Positions 38,480 to 47,820 of a stretch of DNA of 64,000 nucleotides are shown piece by piece. The DNA is from Shewanella pealeana ATCC 700345 (lineage in GTDB: Bacteria; Pseudomonadota; Gammaproteobacteria; Enterobacterales; Shewanellaceae), in assembly GCF_000018285.1 (NCBI RefSeq), contig NC_009901.1:3285001-3349000 (forward strand), in the 5' to 3' direction. Numbering within the stretch: the stretch's first letter is position 1; every line of letters starts with the position of its first letter. The position numbers and the translations under genes were made by a program. The notes beneath the pieces are model-generated. The model did not search any database. It saw only the letters and a list, made by a program, of their open reading frames with translations, and was not told the origin of the DNA.

Positions 38480-38869
38480 ATGGAGAAAGACGCAAGGATG
38501 ACCAACCTAAACAATGGATTAAACAATGAGCTAATGCTTGAGTTAACAAGCCTTGGCTATCAGGTGGAAGAGCAAGGTAATAAGCTTAAAGTAAAGCTTG
38601 GAGGATTAGCCTATCCCATCTATATAGACTACGACTTGTGTAAAAATCAATTCATTGTAAACACACGCGATATCATTAACTCTACCTTTTCAATTGCGTG
38701 GTTGTTTTTTGCACTCAACAATACTGGCTGGAAACTAGCGCTATTACTCTGCATCATGGTCATTGGTTTGTTAAACATAGTCCTTACCGAAATCAAGTCA
38801 CAGCCATTAAAGCAACGTGTCTGCTTATTTAATAGAGACTCCTGCTATCAAAACAAGCACTCTAACTGA
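38480..38869 (+). CDS. Small membrane protein, unknown function
   Basis: A 129-aa protein with a soluble N-terminal half (LTSLGYQVEEQGNKLKVKLGG) and two membrane helices around residues 70-85 and 87-107. No family recognised. An alternative start at 38498 fits the GGAG at 38482 about as well. It stands between two minus-strand transcription units and appears to be a lone gene. Confidence 0.65.
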   Translation: MEKDARMTNLNNGLNNELMLELTSLGYQVEEQGNKLKVKLGGLAYPIYIDYDLCKNQFIVNTRDIINSTFSIAWLFFALNNTGWKLALLLCIMVIGLLNIVLTEIKSQPLKQRVCLFNRDSCYQNKHSN

Positions 38870-38982
38870 TTGATTAACGCTATGAAGAGCCAAGCGTTCT
38901 AGGGGATTACCAGTTTCAGTTATTGGCTATCGACTATCCAGCGCAGGAAAAACTGTGTAGAAAAATGAGCAGGTTCAAGTGA

Positions 38983-40482
38983 TTAGACAAGACATAACTC
39001 ATCTGAAAAAATAGGGGAAACTTGATTAATTTTGGCGTGATACATGGCCATATCAGCTTCATTCAATATGTGGTCAACTGATACTGTATCTTTCGCGTCA
39101 TAACGGCTAATACCAATACTCGAAGAGATAGCGAATATCTTATCTTCATAATGAATTGGTGCCTCGATCAGCAGCATAATGGAATGAGCAATTAGCTGCA
39201 ATTTATCTCGACTATAATCGTCTGTTATGCTCACAATGAACTCATCGCCGCCTAAACGATAAACGCGACCGTATGCCTGAATACAATTTGCGATTCGCAA
39301 GGCTATAGTCTGTAAAGCTACATCACCTACTCGGTGACCATAATTATCATTAATGGCCTTAAAGCCATCAAGATCCAACATCATAAAAGTAAACCTTTCG
39401 TGTTTATTCTTCTCTACTTGCTGAATAAATTGATTAAACCTTACACGATTGGGGATCCCAGTTAATGGATCTGTTTGTAACTGCAACTCTACCGACTCTC
39501 TCGCTTCAATTAGTTCACTAATATCTAATCCTGAACATTCAATCTCATCTTGTATACGCTCAGAATAATTAATTTGGAAATGCTTTACAGCCCCTTTCAC
39601 ATTAATTGTGTATTCGAAACTATGACCACCTTTACGCTGCAATAGCTGAGTAATAAAGCGCTTTAACCTTGCTGCATACACACAGTTAATCGTTTCTACA
39701 TCGCTGACTAATTGAGTAAATGTTTGGTTTGCTCTTATGATTTTGCATGTTTTTACATCAATAACGAATAAACAAACTTGAGTCAAATTATATGTTCTAG
39801 AGTAGCGCTCTTCGCTCTGCTTCAACTGATTGACAGAGTTCAGTAATCTGACGCGCATCATATCTAAAGATAAGAAGATAGCATTGATCTCTATAAATTT
39901 ATTGTGTACCGGAGGTGGAACCTCAAACTCACCACTGGCGACCAAGCGTGTGAATTGGTGCACATCTTTAAAGGGCCTCTTAAAGATCGACAGTATTTTA
40001 TGGCTAAAGAGAAATGAGATAAAACTCACTAAAACCACAAAAAATAGTGTCTTAGGTAATACAGTAGAATAAACATGGGACCTTAAAGCATCATTATCTT
40101 TATAGATCACTAACTGTCCCAGACTACTGCCTCTCGAGTCGAAAATAGGATAAGTCAGCAAGGTCAGCTTTTCCTCTTCAACGTTAGAGTTAATCACCTC
40201 TGCGAAGGTCATGGCATACAGTTCAGACTCCAGCTTTACCGCTCGAATATAATCTAAACGCGAGAGGTCATTAACGACTATCTCAGCTAAATTAAGGTCA
40301 AATTCCACCAGCGATTTTTCAGCGTTTATCAATTGCTGCAGTAAAACCTTGTCATACAAGCTACGCCATTCATTTCGCTCGGTAAGTAAACTCTTTGTGA
40401 CATTAAAGCCACCAATCACCAACATCGGAACTAAGGTAAGCAAGATGTATAGGATGATGATATGAGAAGAGAGCTTTTTCAT
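38983..40482 (-). CDS. Membrane-bound diguanylate cyclase with PAS-like domain
   Basis: A 499-aa signalling protein. It has a membrane helix at the N-terminus, a periplasmic stretch (about 30-150), a second helix (about 152-172), a HAMP-like linker (FKRPFKDVHQFTRLVASGEF), a PAS-like region (YSRTYNLTQVCLFVIDVKTCKI) and a GGDEF domain (LTGIPNRVRFNQF, DLDGFKAINDNYGH, YRLGGDEFIV). The active-site GGDEF is intact, so it should make c-di-GMP. The inhibitory I-site RxxD is absent (QAYG in its place). The start overlaps the stop of the upstream binding protein by 4 bp (ATGA), so ligand sensing through that protein is likely. Confidence 0.88.
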   Translation of the reverse strand: MKKLSSHIIILYILLTLVPMLVIGGFNVTKSLLTERNEWRSLYDKVLLQQLINAEKSLVEFDLNLAEIVVNDLSRLDYIRAVKLESELYAMTFAEVINSNVEEEKLTLLTYPIFDSRGSSLGQLVIYKDNDALRSHVYSTVLPKTLFFVVLVSFISFLFSHKILSIFKRPFKDVHQFTRLVASGEFEVPPPVHNKFIEINAIFLSLDMMRVRLLNSVNQLKQSEERYSRTYNLTQVCLFVIDVKTCKIIRANQTFTQLVSDVETINCVYAARLKRFITQLLQRKGGHSFEYTINVKGAVKHFQINYSERIQDEIECSGLDISELIEARESVELQLQTDPLTGIPNRVRFNQFIQQVEKNKHERFTFMMLDLDGFKAINDNYGHRVGDVALQTIALRIANCIQAYGRVYRLGGDEFIVSITDDYSRDKLQLIAHSIMLLIEAPIHYEDKIFAISSSIGISRYDAKDTVSVDHILNEADMAMYHAKINQVSPIFSDELCLV

Positions 40483-41480
40483 CTTCCTATCTCACATTGA
40501 GTTATGATTTCACGTGAAATGGCGTTGTTCTTCCCCTTTAACTGAATGATAAGATCGCTAATTAACTCTTTATCCTTTTTGCTTAAGCTCGGATTATCTT
40601 GGTTTACAGCGACATTAATAATTCCTTGCTTAATACCAAAGTGTTTTTCGTTGCTATTCCATATCCCATTTTTCAAGAGCATTAAAGCGGCAAAAATAGC
40701 CTTATCAGAACGTTTTTCAAAAGACGCAAGTAAGGTATTTGGATAGTCATGATTAAGATTAAAATCGATACCAAAACTGAAGTGACCTGGGCCTAGGTTT
40801 TTCATGGTATCCATAACCGCTTTACTCGCAAAGCCCGCCACAGGGAAAATAATGTCGACCTGTTCACTCACCATCTGCAGTGCCAAAGCTCTAGCCTTTT
40901 CTAAATCATCCCAAGACAATACACCGTTATTAATATACTGAGTCGATAAACGCGCATTGCTATTAGCCTTCTTTAAACCAAGCTCATAACCACAACGGAA
41001 GTTCTCTAAAACTGGAATGTCTATGGCTCCAATAAAACCCACATGATTGGTTCTAGTCTTTAACCCCGCTATAAAGCCAATCACGTAAGCGCCTTCTGCA
41101 TGATTAAAGGTGAGACCTAAGATATTAGGAACATCGTATGCCACATCTAACGAAATAAACTTGGTTGCGGGATTCGCTTTCGCAACATTGCCGAAGGTCT
41201 CTATTGAATTAGAGTCTTGCACAACGATTGGACTAAAGCCTGCCACTGCGCCTTTTTCAATCTCTTCAAGATAAAGACTGTTATCACGCTTCAATCGCTT
41301 TTTAACGACAGGAATAGAAGACACCGCCTCAAACTCATTGATCCCCTGCTCTACCATATGCAGAAATGTCCCTTCTGAAACCTCTCCTTGAAAGAGTACT
41401 AAAGGTTTTATCTCTTCAGGTGTTGCCATCAATTGGGGGGAGTACGCTGCAGCCAAAAGCAATAGCCATGCTTTAATCAT
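40479..41480 (-). CDS. Periplasmic BMP/PnrA-type substrate-binding protein
   Basis: A 333-aa secreted protein of the basic-membrane-protein family, which usually serves nucleoside or similar ABC transporters. The signal ends near LMATP. Motifs include NPATKFISLDVAYDVPN, FNHAEGAYVIGFIAGLKT, VGFIGAIDIPVLENF and VDIIFPVAGFASKAVMD. No ABC permease or ATPase genes are near; instead the gene is coupled by ATGA overlap to a GGDEF protein. It is therefore more likely a sensor than a transport component. ATG 41480 was preferred to TTG 41492; GAAGAG lies upstream of both. Confidence 0.85.
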   Translation of the reverse strand: MIKAWLLLLAAAYSPQLMATPEEIKPLVLFQGEVSEGTFLHMVEQGINEFEAVSSIPVVKKRLKRDNSLYLEEIEKGAVAGFSPIVVQDSNSIETFGNVAKANPATKFISLDVAYDVPNILGLTFNHAEGAYVIGFIAGLKTRTNHVGFIGAIDIPVLENFRCGYELGLKKANSNARLSTQYINNGVLSWDDLEKARALALQMVSEQVDIIFPVAGFASKAVMDTMKNLGPGHFSFGIDFNLNHDYPNTLLASFEKRSDKAIFAALMLLKNGIWNSNEKHFGIKQGIINVAVNQDNPSLSKKDKELISDLIIQLKGKNNAISREIITQCEIGR

Positions 41481-42526
41481 GAATAGTGTCAACTCTTCTA
41501 TTGGCCAGAGAAGACCAATAAATTCAATACTTAGTTTATAGGGTAATGTTATTGATTATAAGGATAAAAGAGAGTTTGAAACATGCTTACGAATAGGAAT
41601 TTGTGAGCTCAAACTAAAAATAGATCATCGCTCAATAAAAACGTGATCTATTTCTATACTATTGGACATTTTGGTGTATAAAAAAACCACACCACATCCA
41701 CAATTAGTCACCATTAAACGCTCTAATTCATATTTGCACGTCGTAACCCTACAGCAACGCCACCACACAAAACAACACCCCATTAACCATGCAAAAAAAA
41801 ACACCAAGTAGCATGTTCATCTTTGATTTTAAGTTAACGTCAACCTTTAGAATTTATTTATATATAACTCCCTGGTCAGCCTAAATACTTCTTAGATTAA
41901 TAATTTTGAATTAATACCTACAACATCATAAAAGCTAGGCCGTAATCAACATACGCCGAACATTACCATTTCAAACACATCAAGATTGTAGGTAAATAGA
42001 AACTTAATAGTTGAGTATTAAGTCCCAACACATTCAATTGGCACATATTCAATTACTACATATTCAATTACTACATATTCAATTACTACATATTCAATTA
42101 CTACATATTCAATTGCTACATATTCAATTGCTACATATTCAATTACTACATATTCAGATTCAAGTTAAAACACTTCAAAAGCAACCATTAACACTCATTT
42201 TACCCAACCAAGATCACAGTTAGCAAATAACAAAAATATTAATATTAAAGAGTAAGGGGCAATATGATAACTTTAAACAAATGCTAAATGCATTCAATTG
42301 AAACAATAAGGTTTAATGCACCCCATACGATGACATTAACTTTCATTACAACTTGAACCTGGAACACGAAAAACATCAAGCATTAGCACTCCAGTTTAAA
42401 GCCTGCACCTTTATTGCAATACTTTAATATTGACTAAACAATTTAGTTGGTTGGTGTAATTAAAGACCTAACAACTTTTAAAACAGCTAAAACAGATATA
42501 ACAACTAACTGAACCTAACACTTAAT
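41481..42526. other. Long AT-rich intergenic region
   Basis: More than 1 kb without a supported gene. The 15-bp repeat array at 42029-42161 is listed separately. Minus-strand frame 41625-41807 and plus-strand frame 42011-42223 have no ribosome-binding site or sensible protein. It must hold the promoter of the lipoprotein cluster that starts at 42527. Confidence 0.6.
42029..42161. repeat. 15-bp tandem repeat array
   Basis: The unit CATATTCAATTACTA (or GCTA) repeats seven times from 42044 to 42148, with a degenerate unit before it and a partial one after. The array gives a frame that would encode repeated HIQLL, but there is no ribosome-binding site, so it is probably non-coding. The length (15 bp = 5 codons) makes copy-number changes frame-neutral. 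Confidence 0.93.
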
Positions 42527-43504
42527 ATGAACTCAACATACAAAATTCTTCTGTATATATTGCTGCCCTCCTTAATGCTTGGCTGCCAATCAACCAAGAC
42601 TCCTGACTGGTATAACCTGCCGATAAGCAATAATTCAGATTATATCACTGCTGTAGGAGAAGGTCGAAGCCTCGAACAAGCGAAAAAGTCAGCACTTAGC
42701 AACATAAATGCGGCTCTTTGGACTCAAGTAAATTCTTCCTTCTCGATGAATGACACTCATAGAAGCATTAATGATAAAAACTATTCCAATGCCTATGTAA
42801 ATAACGCCATCAACACCAAAACAGCAAATATTGCGTTTAGTGGCGTGGAATACATCAATATCGCCAACAACGACACTCACTTCTATGCTCAAGCACAGAT
42901 CAATAAATCGAATATCATTAGCCAACTCACCTCTGATTTAAGAAATATCAATCAGAAAGCAGAAGCACAAGTTGATAAATTGGCTTATCAGGATGCACTG
43001 CAATGGTGGTTAGTCAACAAGGATAGTGCTATCTATAACGACTATACACACGTAAGACTCGCTATTCTCAGCTCACTCTCACCAGCTCATGGTATTAATA
43101 CACAGTCATTGGATAAATTAAATAGCCTTTCTGCAAGAGTTAAGTCCAACATATTGATCCATATTCAGACATCTAAAAGTGATAAGAAGATGGCCCAAAT
43201 TATAGCAGACAAGCTATCTAATGAAGGAATTAAAACAACTATGCATAGCACCTCAACTGTTACGCATAATCTAAAACTCATTTCAGATTTACGACAAAGC
43301 ATTATGGCAGAAGCATATATCTCTACCAAAATAACCGCTCTACAACTCAAAGATAGAAATAACAATATCATCAGTAGCAGCGAAATAATCTCTACTGGGA
43401 ACTCTCTTTCAAATTATCAAATATCTAAAGAAGGGGCAGAGCGTCATTTCTCAACCCTCGTCGATGAGCGCGGACTCTGGCCCGCTCTGGGTTTAACATT
43501 ATAA
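42527..43504 (+). CDS. LPP20-like lipoprotein
   Basis: A 325-aa lipoprotein: lipobox LMLGC with C20. The next ~80 residues fit an LPP20-type domain (DWYNLP...SDYITAVGEGRSLEQAKKSALSNINAALW), as in flagellar FlgP and Helicobacter Lpp20. The C-terminal part is undefined, with a strand pattern NILIHIQTSK and LKLISDLRQS. It is the first gene of a probable six-gene envelope cluster, 24 bp before the next gene. Function not known. Confidence 0.8.
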   Translation: MNSTYKILLYILLPSLMLGCQSTKTPDWYNLPISNNSDYITAVGEGRSLEQAKKSALSNINAALWTQVNSSFSMNDTHRSINDKNYSNAYVNNAINTKTANIAFSGVEYINIANNDTHFYAQAQINKSNIISQLTSDLRNINQKAEAQVDKLAYQDALQWWLVNKDSAIYNDYTHVRLAILSSLSPAHGINTQSLDKLNSLSARVKSNILIHIQTSKSDKKMAQIIADKLSNEGIKTTMHSTSTVTHNLKLISDLRQSIMAEAYISTKITALQLKDRNNNIISSSEIISTGNSLSNYQISKEGAERHFSTLVDERGLWPALGLTL

Positions 43505-43528
43505 TAATATAAAACAATGGAGTTAAAG

Positions 43529-44527
43529 ATGCTTAATAAAACAGTGGTCGCTCTCAGTGTGTCTTTGTTATTAGGAGCATGTGCTTCTAGCCCTGAGAAC
43601 GTCTGCCACCCGAATACTATGGTGAATATTGAAACCTCTGATGTTCCAACAATAAAAAGCGGTGATAAGCAATATATTGTATTACCAATTGATATTAATT
43701 TTGAAGAGTCTGCAGCTGACAAGTTGAAAGCTACTCTGATAAATCAACTTGAAACACAACTTATAAATTCCGGTGTTAAGGTTGTTGATCGCAATTTAGC
43801 CCGCAAACTCCAAACCGAAATAAAGCTCGCTGAACAAAGTGGACGCTATAACACCAAGGGCGTGCCTATTGCTGACTTTGCTATTATCACAGAAGTTACT
43901 AAGAGTGAACTCAGTAAATCTCATAATGAAACCCGCTACTATGAGAATAAAGATGGTGAGACAAAAAAAATTCCGGCTAGCTGTGACTACCGAGTCGAAT
44001 TTGCAGCAATAACAAAAGTCGTATCACTACCAAATATGGCATTGATCAAGCGTATTGAGCTAAGGGGGAATGACTCTTTTAGCACAGAAACCACCAACTC
44101 AAGATGCCCTATTTCTGAAGCGCAATATTCTGGGTTAGCATTAGCATCTGCAATTGAGTCTATTGAGCATGATGGTGAGTTGAAAGAGTTACTTGCCCCG
44201 AGCGCACCAGTATTAGAATTGCGCCATTGCGATAGTGGTCCAATGGTAAAGATCGGCATGGGCTCAAAGACGAACATTCAACCTGACACTGAAGTTTCAT
44301 TTGCTAATGCTATTAAAAACTCAGAGGGTGAAATAGAAACCTTTGCCGTTGGTGAAGGAGATGTAGTCGATATCCCAATGCATGGCATTAAGCCTGAATA
44401 CTCTTGGGTTATGATCAATGAAGAAACCGCTTTAAAAATCAAGAAAGGTGATGAGGCGAGAATTGTTCCTAAGCGTTGTAGTAGTTATCTCGACCTTGAA
44501 TGCCAAGCACGGGCTATAGGATTATAA
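43529..44527 (+). CDS. CsgG/LpoB-like lipoprotein
   Basis: A 332-aa lipoprotein: lipobox LGAC with C18. ATG 43529 follows GGAG at 43519-43522; an earlier ATG at 43517 lacks a site. The middle region (YIVLPIDINFEESAADKLKATLINQLETQLI ... VVDRNLARKLQTEIKLAEQ ... IADFAIITEVTKSE) has the fold pattern of CsgG, LpoB and FlgO-type proteins, where short-lived helices surround a beta sheet. The C-terminal ~100 residues are specific to this gene. The role may be outer-membrane assembly or activation of a wall enzyme; no direct evidence. Confidence 0.75.
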   Translation: MLNKTVVALSVSLLLGACASSPENVCHPNTMVNIETSDVPTIKSGDKQYIVLPIDINFEESAADKLKATLINQLETQLINSGVKVVDRNLARKLQTEIKLAEQSGRYNTKGVPIADFAIITEVTKSELSKSHNETRYYENKDGETKKIPASCDYRVEFAAITKVVSLPNMALIKRIELRGNDSFSTETTNSRCPISEAQYSGLALASAIESIEHDGELKELLAPSAPVLELRHCDSGPMVKIGMGSKTNIQPDTEVSFANAIKNSEGEIETFAVGEGDVVDIPMHGIKPEYSWVMINEETALKIKKGDEARIVPKRCSSYLDLECQARAIGL

Positions 44528-44529
44528 TC

Positions 44530-45129
44530 GTGAGAAAAACTTTATTAATAAGTGCCTTAACACTGACTTTAACGGCCTGTTCTTCTACTCAGACTGTTGA
44601 ACAAGCGCAGCAATTTGCTGACTGTACCTTCCCCGATGCCCCAACTGCTGAAGCACCATCATGGATCTGTGACGTAATGCCTACAGATTTGGCCGCTGGC
44701 GGCATGGGTTACGCGAAAAAGAGCGCTGCAGGCATGAACGTAATGCGCAAGATTGCCATTAACGATGCCAGAGTACAGCTAGCCTCTCAGTTTCAAATTG
44801 ATGTCAACAATATGTTCAAACAAGCCATCAATAGCACTGTTAATACCACTACACAGGAAGGTGCCAACGAAAATGTTGTTGAAACATTTGAAAATGTCAC
44901 TAAAAACGTCGTCACGCGCTCTCTTTCAAATAGCAAAGTGATCGTCAGTCAGGTTAGCCCTAGCGGTGGTTTATATGTGTTAGTGGGTATGGATAAAGAA
45001 AGCTACCAAGCTAACGTCAACACTGTGATTGACACCGCCAATCAAGATGCCAGCTTGTGGAATAAGTTCAATAACGAGAAAGCCGCCGAAGATTTATCCA
45101 AGGCGTTAGAATCGCTTAAAGCAATATAA
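44530..45129 (+). CDS. Second LPP20-like lipoprotein
   Basis: A 199-aa lipoprotein: GTG 44530 with TAGGAT 8 bases upstream; the lipobox is LTAC with C17. After a short linker the LPP20-like domain runs from PSWICDVMPTDLAAGGMGYAKKSA through MRKIAINDARVQLASQFQIDV to the C-terminus, ending in RSLSNSKVIVSQVSPSGGLYVLVGMD. It starts 2 bp after the stop of the previous gene, so the two are coupled. A terminator-like hairpin follows. Confidence 0.78.
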   Translation: MRKTLLISALTLTLTACSSTQTVEQAQQFADCTFPDAPTAEAPSWICDVMPTDLAAGGMGYAKKSAAGMNVMRKIAINDARVQLASQFQIDVNNMFKQAINSTVNTTTQEGANENVVETFENVTKNVVTRSLSNSKVIVSQVSPSGGLYVLVGMDKESYQANVNTVIDTANQDASLWNKFNNEKAAEDLSKALESLKAI

Positions 45130-45140
45130 AACAAACTATT

Positions 45141-45168
45141 AGAGGCTATTTTGATAGCCTCTTTTTAT
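45141..45168 (+). terminator. Terminator-like hairpin inside the envelope cluster
   Basis: A 9-bp stem AGAGGCTAT / ATAGCCTCT with a TTTG loop and five Ts. The next gene starts 23 bp later, so it should lower but perhaps not abolish downstream expression. Confidence 0.85.
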
Positions 45169-45190
45169 ACTTGGCATAATAGAGAAAACA

Positions 45191-46750
45191 ATGAACTACT
45201 ATTACAAGTCCCTCATCGCCTTTTCAATTACCTCAATTGTATTTTCAGCTAACGCCAATACTGAGAGTTCGTTCGCCGAATTAGAGCAGGCTAAAACCCG
45301 TATTAACCAACCATTTGAAGAGAAAGTTGCTGATTTTCATCAATACGTTAACCAGTATTTGGATGAGTATGAGGCATGGAGATCCCAGTATAATGAAGCT
45401 CTCGACAAACAGCGAACCGAGCTCATAGGTCAATGGGGAAGTGGTGAAGTCTCTGACCAAACAAAAAGTGTCGAATACACTGACAATAACACCGTTAAAA
45501 AGGTCATCGACTATGAAAATAACACCGCTACCATATCGGTATTACTTGATGCTGATGCTGTTACAGAGTCCACACGTACTATTGTACAACAGGGGCTGAC
45601 CGTCGATGGTCAGGTTTTAAACCTCACGCAGGCCAGCATATCGCTTGTGCAAGTCAATTATTCACTGCAGCAGGAGAAACAAGAAAAGTCGTTTATTATT
45701 AAACAAATAGAGCTGCAAATGAAGGAGCTGGATATTCAAGCAGACAGATTGATTCAGTCTGAAACAGGTATTCCAGAATCATTTATTTTTGAAAGAGCCC
45801 ATAAGCAAAAACAGATCTTGCTTGCCGAGGGCAAAGTCCGCCTTAAGCATATAACTGATCTATATGACAGCAAACGAGAAGAACTAGGAATTGAAACTGT
45901 TGCATTAATGCCCATGGTTTCTGACAGTAAACCAACAACTGCACTGCAGACCGAACAAACACAAGTATCCGATAAGCAAACAACCAAACAAGCAGAGTTG
46001 CGGAATAACGCCACAGACAAGCCAACGGTAACACTCGCAACCGAACAAGCACCAGTTGTCAATAAGCAAACAACCTCACAGGTAGAGCGACATGATAAAG
46101 CTTCTTTCAAAGAAGCTCAGGCCTTCGCTGAAATTGTGGTCCCAGCCGCAGTGATTAAGCCTGCAGCCCAGAAAAAAATCGTTTCTTACACAGTAAAACT
46201 ACCTAATAAGAGCCTAAATCTGCGCGCCAACCAGTATCACCCTTTGGCCACTGCAGAAAGCAAGAAGTGGGGAATTGATGAGGCTGTAATTATGGCAATT
46301 ATGCACAGTGAATCGAGTTTCAGGCCGGATGCTAAATCTCATGTGCCAGCCTTTGGCTTGATGCAGGTCGTTCCTGTAAGCGCAGGTCATGATGTTAACA
46401 AGCACATTCGCAACATCGATGCACCAATGAAGGCAGAAGAGTTATATGTACCACCATTAAATGTTGAAACTGGTGTCGCTTACCTCCATATATTAAACGA
46501 CAAGTACCTCAAAGCTATTATTGATCCCCAAAGCCGCCTTTATTGCATGATTGCCGCCTACAATACTGGGGCAGGCAATGTAGCTAGAGCCTTCAACGAA
46601 AACCGTACGACTAACATCCGCAAGGCCGCAGAAGTGATTAACAAGATGCCACCGGATCAGGTTTATCAGCACCTGCTAAAACAATTACCGTACGATGAAA
46701 CCAAAAATTACCTCAAAAAGGTGAATCAGCGAATCGCGCTTTACCAATAA
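45191..46750 (+). CDS. MltC-like lytic transglycosylase
   Basis: A 519-aa periplasmic murein enzyme. The N-terminal domain (about 27-150; FAELEQAKTRINQPFEEKVADFHQYV) matches the DUF3393 domain of MltC. The C-terminal SLT domain (about 340-510) contains IMAIMHSESSFRPDA with catalytic E374, FGLMQVVP, and AYNTGAGNVARAF. Unlike MltC, the signal peptide (FSANANTE) has no lipobox cysteine, so it should be soluble. A threonine/glutamine-rich insert (about 240-310) holds two imperfect copies of an ...EQ...(V)xxKQTT motif. It likely opens the wall for the envelope complex encoded around it. Confidence 0.88.
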   Translation: MNYYYKSLIAFSITSIVFSANANTESSFAELEQAKTRINQPFEEKVADFHQYVNQYLDEYEAWRSQYNEALDKQRTELIGQWGSGEVSDQTKSVEYTDNNTVKKVIDYENNTATISVLLDADAVTESTRTIVQQGLTVDGQVLNLTQASISLVQVNYSLQQEKQEKSFIIKQIELQMKELDIQADRLIQSETGIPESFIFERAHKQKQILLAEGKVRLKHITDLYDSKREELGIETVALMPMVSDSKPTTALQTEQTQVSDKQTTKQAELRNNATDKPTVTLATEQAPVVNKQTTSQVERHDKASFKEAQAFAEIVVPAAVIKPAAQKKIVSYTVKLPNKSLNLRANQYHPLATAESKKWGIDEAVIMAIMHSESSFRPDAKSHVPAFGLMQVVPVSAGHDVNKHIRNIDAPMKAEELYVPPLNVETGVAYLHILNDKYLKAIIDPQSRLYCMIAAYNTGAGNVARAFNENRTTNIRKAAEVINKMPPDQVYQHLLKQLPYDETKNYLKKVNQRIALYQ

Positions 46751-46770
46751 TATAAACAGAGATAAAACAT

Positions 46771-46941
46771 ATGTTTAAAATTATCCCTATGATGTTGATA
46801 GCAATTGGGGTCTATATAGGTATGCAATACGATGACGAAATCATCGATCTTTTCGGTCAGAATACTATCGATCAGATAGAAGAAGCCGTTGAAGATAGTA
46901 AAGACGATATATTAGACAAGCTAAAAGATATTAACGAGTAA
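46771..46941 (+). CDS. Small membrane-anchored acidic peptide
   Basis: A 56-aa frame in a gap otherwise too small for a gene: ATG 46771 to TAA 46939-46941. It has an N-terminal hydrophobic helix (residues 4-18), then a strongly acidic amphipathic tail (DDEIIDLFGQ, IEEAVEDSKDDILDKL). It lies 20 bp after the transglycosylase and 2 bp before the next gene. AGAGATAAAA upstream is a weak site. Position and protein-like composition support a real gene. Confidence 0.65.
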   Translation: MFKIIPMMLIAIGVYIGMQYDDEIIDLFGQNTIDQIEEAVEDSKDDILDKLKDINE

Positions 46942-46943
46942 AA

Positions 46944-47681
46944 ATGAATAATAACGACAATACTACTGAGACTCAGGGAAAACTAGCAAGAATTATTGCC
47001 CTTGTGTCTTTGGTTGCTATCGCCTTAGGTGGTTTTAATGACACTACCGATGCACTGAAGAAAATCTATGATTTCTCATTATCCAAATTTACTGATATCC
47101 CTTCGCAAAGTAAGCTGGACAAGATTTATATCCGGGCGTCATCTGACATCCTCGAAGAAAATTTTGGTGCCCCCGTGTATATCAAACACACTTACAAAGG
47201 GGATGTGATCAAATACTATCGAGATGACCGATTCGTCCTGTCAGCCATTAGTAAAGATGGCGCTATCTCAGCCTATCTAGTGTTTCCAAAAGCAGGTTTC
47301 AGTGCTGACACTAAGGCTTCTGCCGGAGGTAGCGATCTACTGACAACCTCTTTTAGTCACCAAGAATCGGTAAATGATGTTCGCGCAACACTTTCGAAAA
47401 CAATAACTTACTATATAGAAGAAAACACCAATGGCGACTTCAGTAACCTATACTCATCAGTCAGTGGTTATAGCGAGTTCAATAACACATTGGACGCAGG
47501 AAAAAGAGCGACTTTAGCCAAATTGGTCGATGATATGCTATTAGGTGAAAATATCGCACCGTCGGCCATAGCAGTGAGGGAACAATTTACGCCCAACTTT
47601 TATGGCTATAGCACCTTGGGGCTAGGCGCTTTGGAGGAAGCTATTTTAACCCAATCAGAATTCCGCCTCATCAATCCATAA
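46944..47681 (+). CDS. ETEC_3214-like protein
   Basis: A 245-aa protein with one membrane helix near the N-terminus (about 14-31, LARIIALVSLVAIALGGF) and a soluble domain resembling the ETEC_3214 family (KIYIRASSDILEENFGAPVYI, DRFVLSAISKDGAISAYLVFP). No catalytic motif is seen. It begins 2 bp after the small peptide gene and a strong terminator follows. Family function is unknown. Confidence 0.7.
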   Translation: MNNNDNTTETQGKLARIIALVSLVAIALGGFNDTTDALKKIYDFSLSKFTDIPSQSKLDKIYIRASSDILEENFGAPVYIKHTYKGDVIKYYRDDRFVLSAISKDGAISAYLVFPKAGFSADTKASAGGSDLLTTSFSHQESVNDVRATLSKTITYYIEENTNGDFSNLYSSVSGYSEFNNTLDAGKRATLAKLVDDMLLGENIAPSAIAVREQFTPNFYGYSTLGLGALEEAILTQSEFRLINP

Positions 47682-47693
47682 CCCTGTTAAACC

Positions 47694-47745
47694 AAACTGT
47701 AAATTGGGTCTCATGACAGGTAAAGGTCCAATTTACAGTTTTCCC
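47694..47745. terminator. Terminator of the envelope cluster
   Basis: A 14-bp perfect stem AAACTGTAAATTGG / CCAATTTACAGTTT with a 20-nt loop, followed by Ts. Confidence 0.85.
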
Positions 47746-47820
47746 TCAGTTATATGCTCGAATGATCTCAGTTTAGCTAGTCCCAAAAATCATCTAAGAG
47801 ATATTCATACCAAATAGATA

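Noticed and set aside
41625-41807. 60-aa cysteine/tryptophan-rich protein in the AT-rich gap
   Set aside because: No ribosome-binding site and no recognisable features.
42011-42223. 70-aa HIQLL-repeat protein
   Set aside because: The frame comes from the 15-bp repeat and there is no ribosome-binding site or signal.
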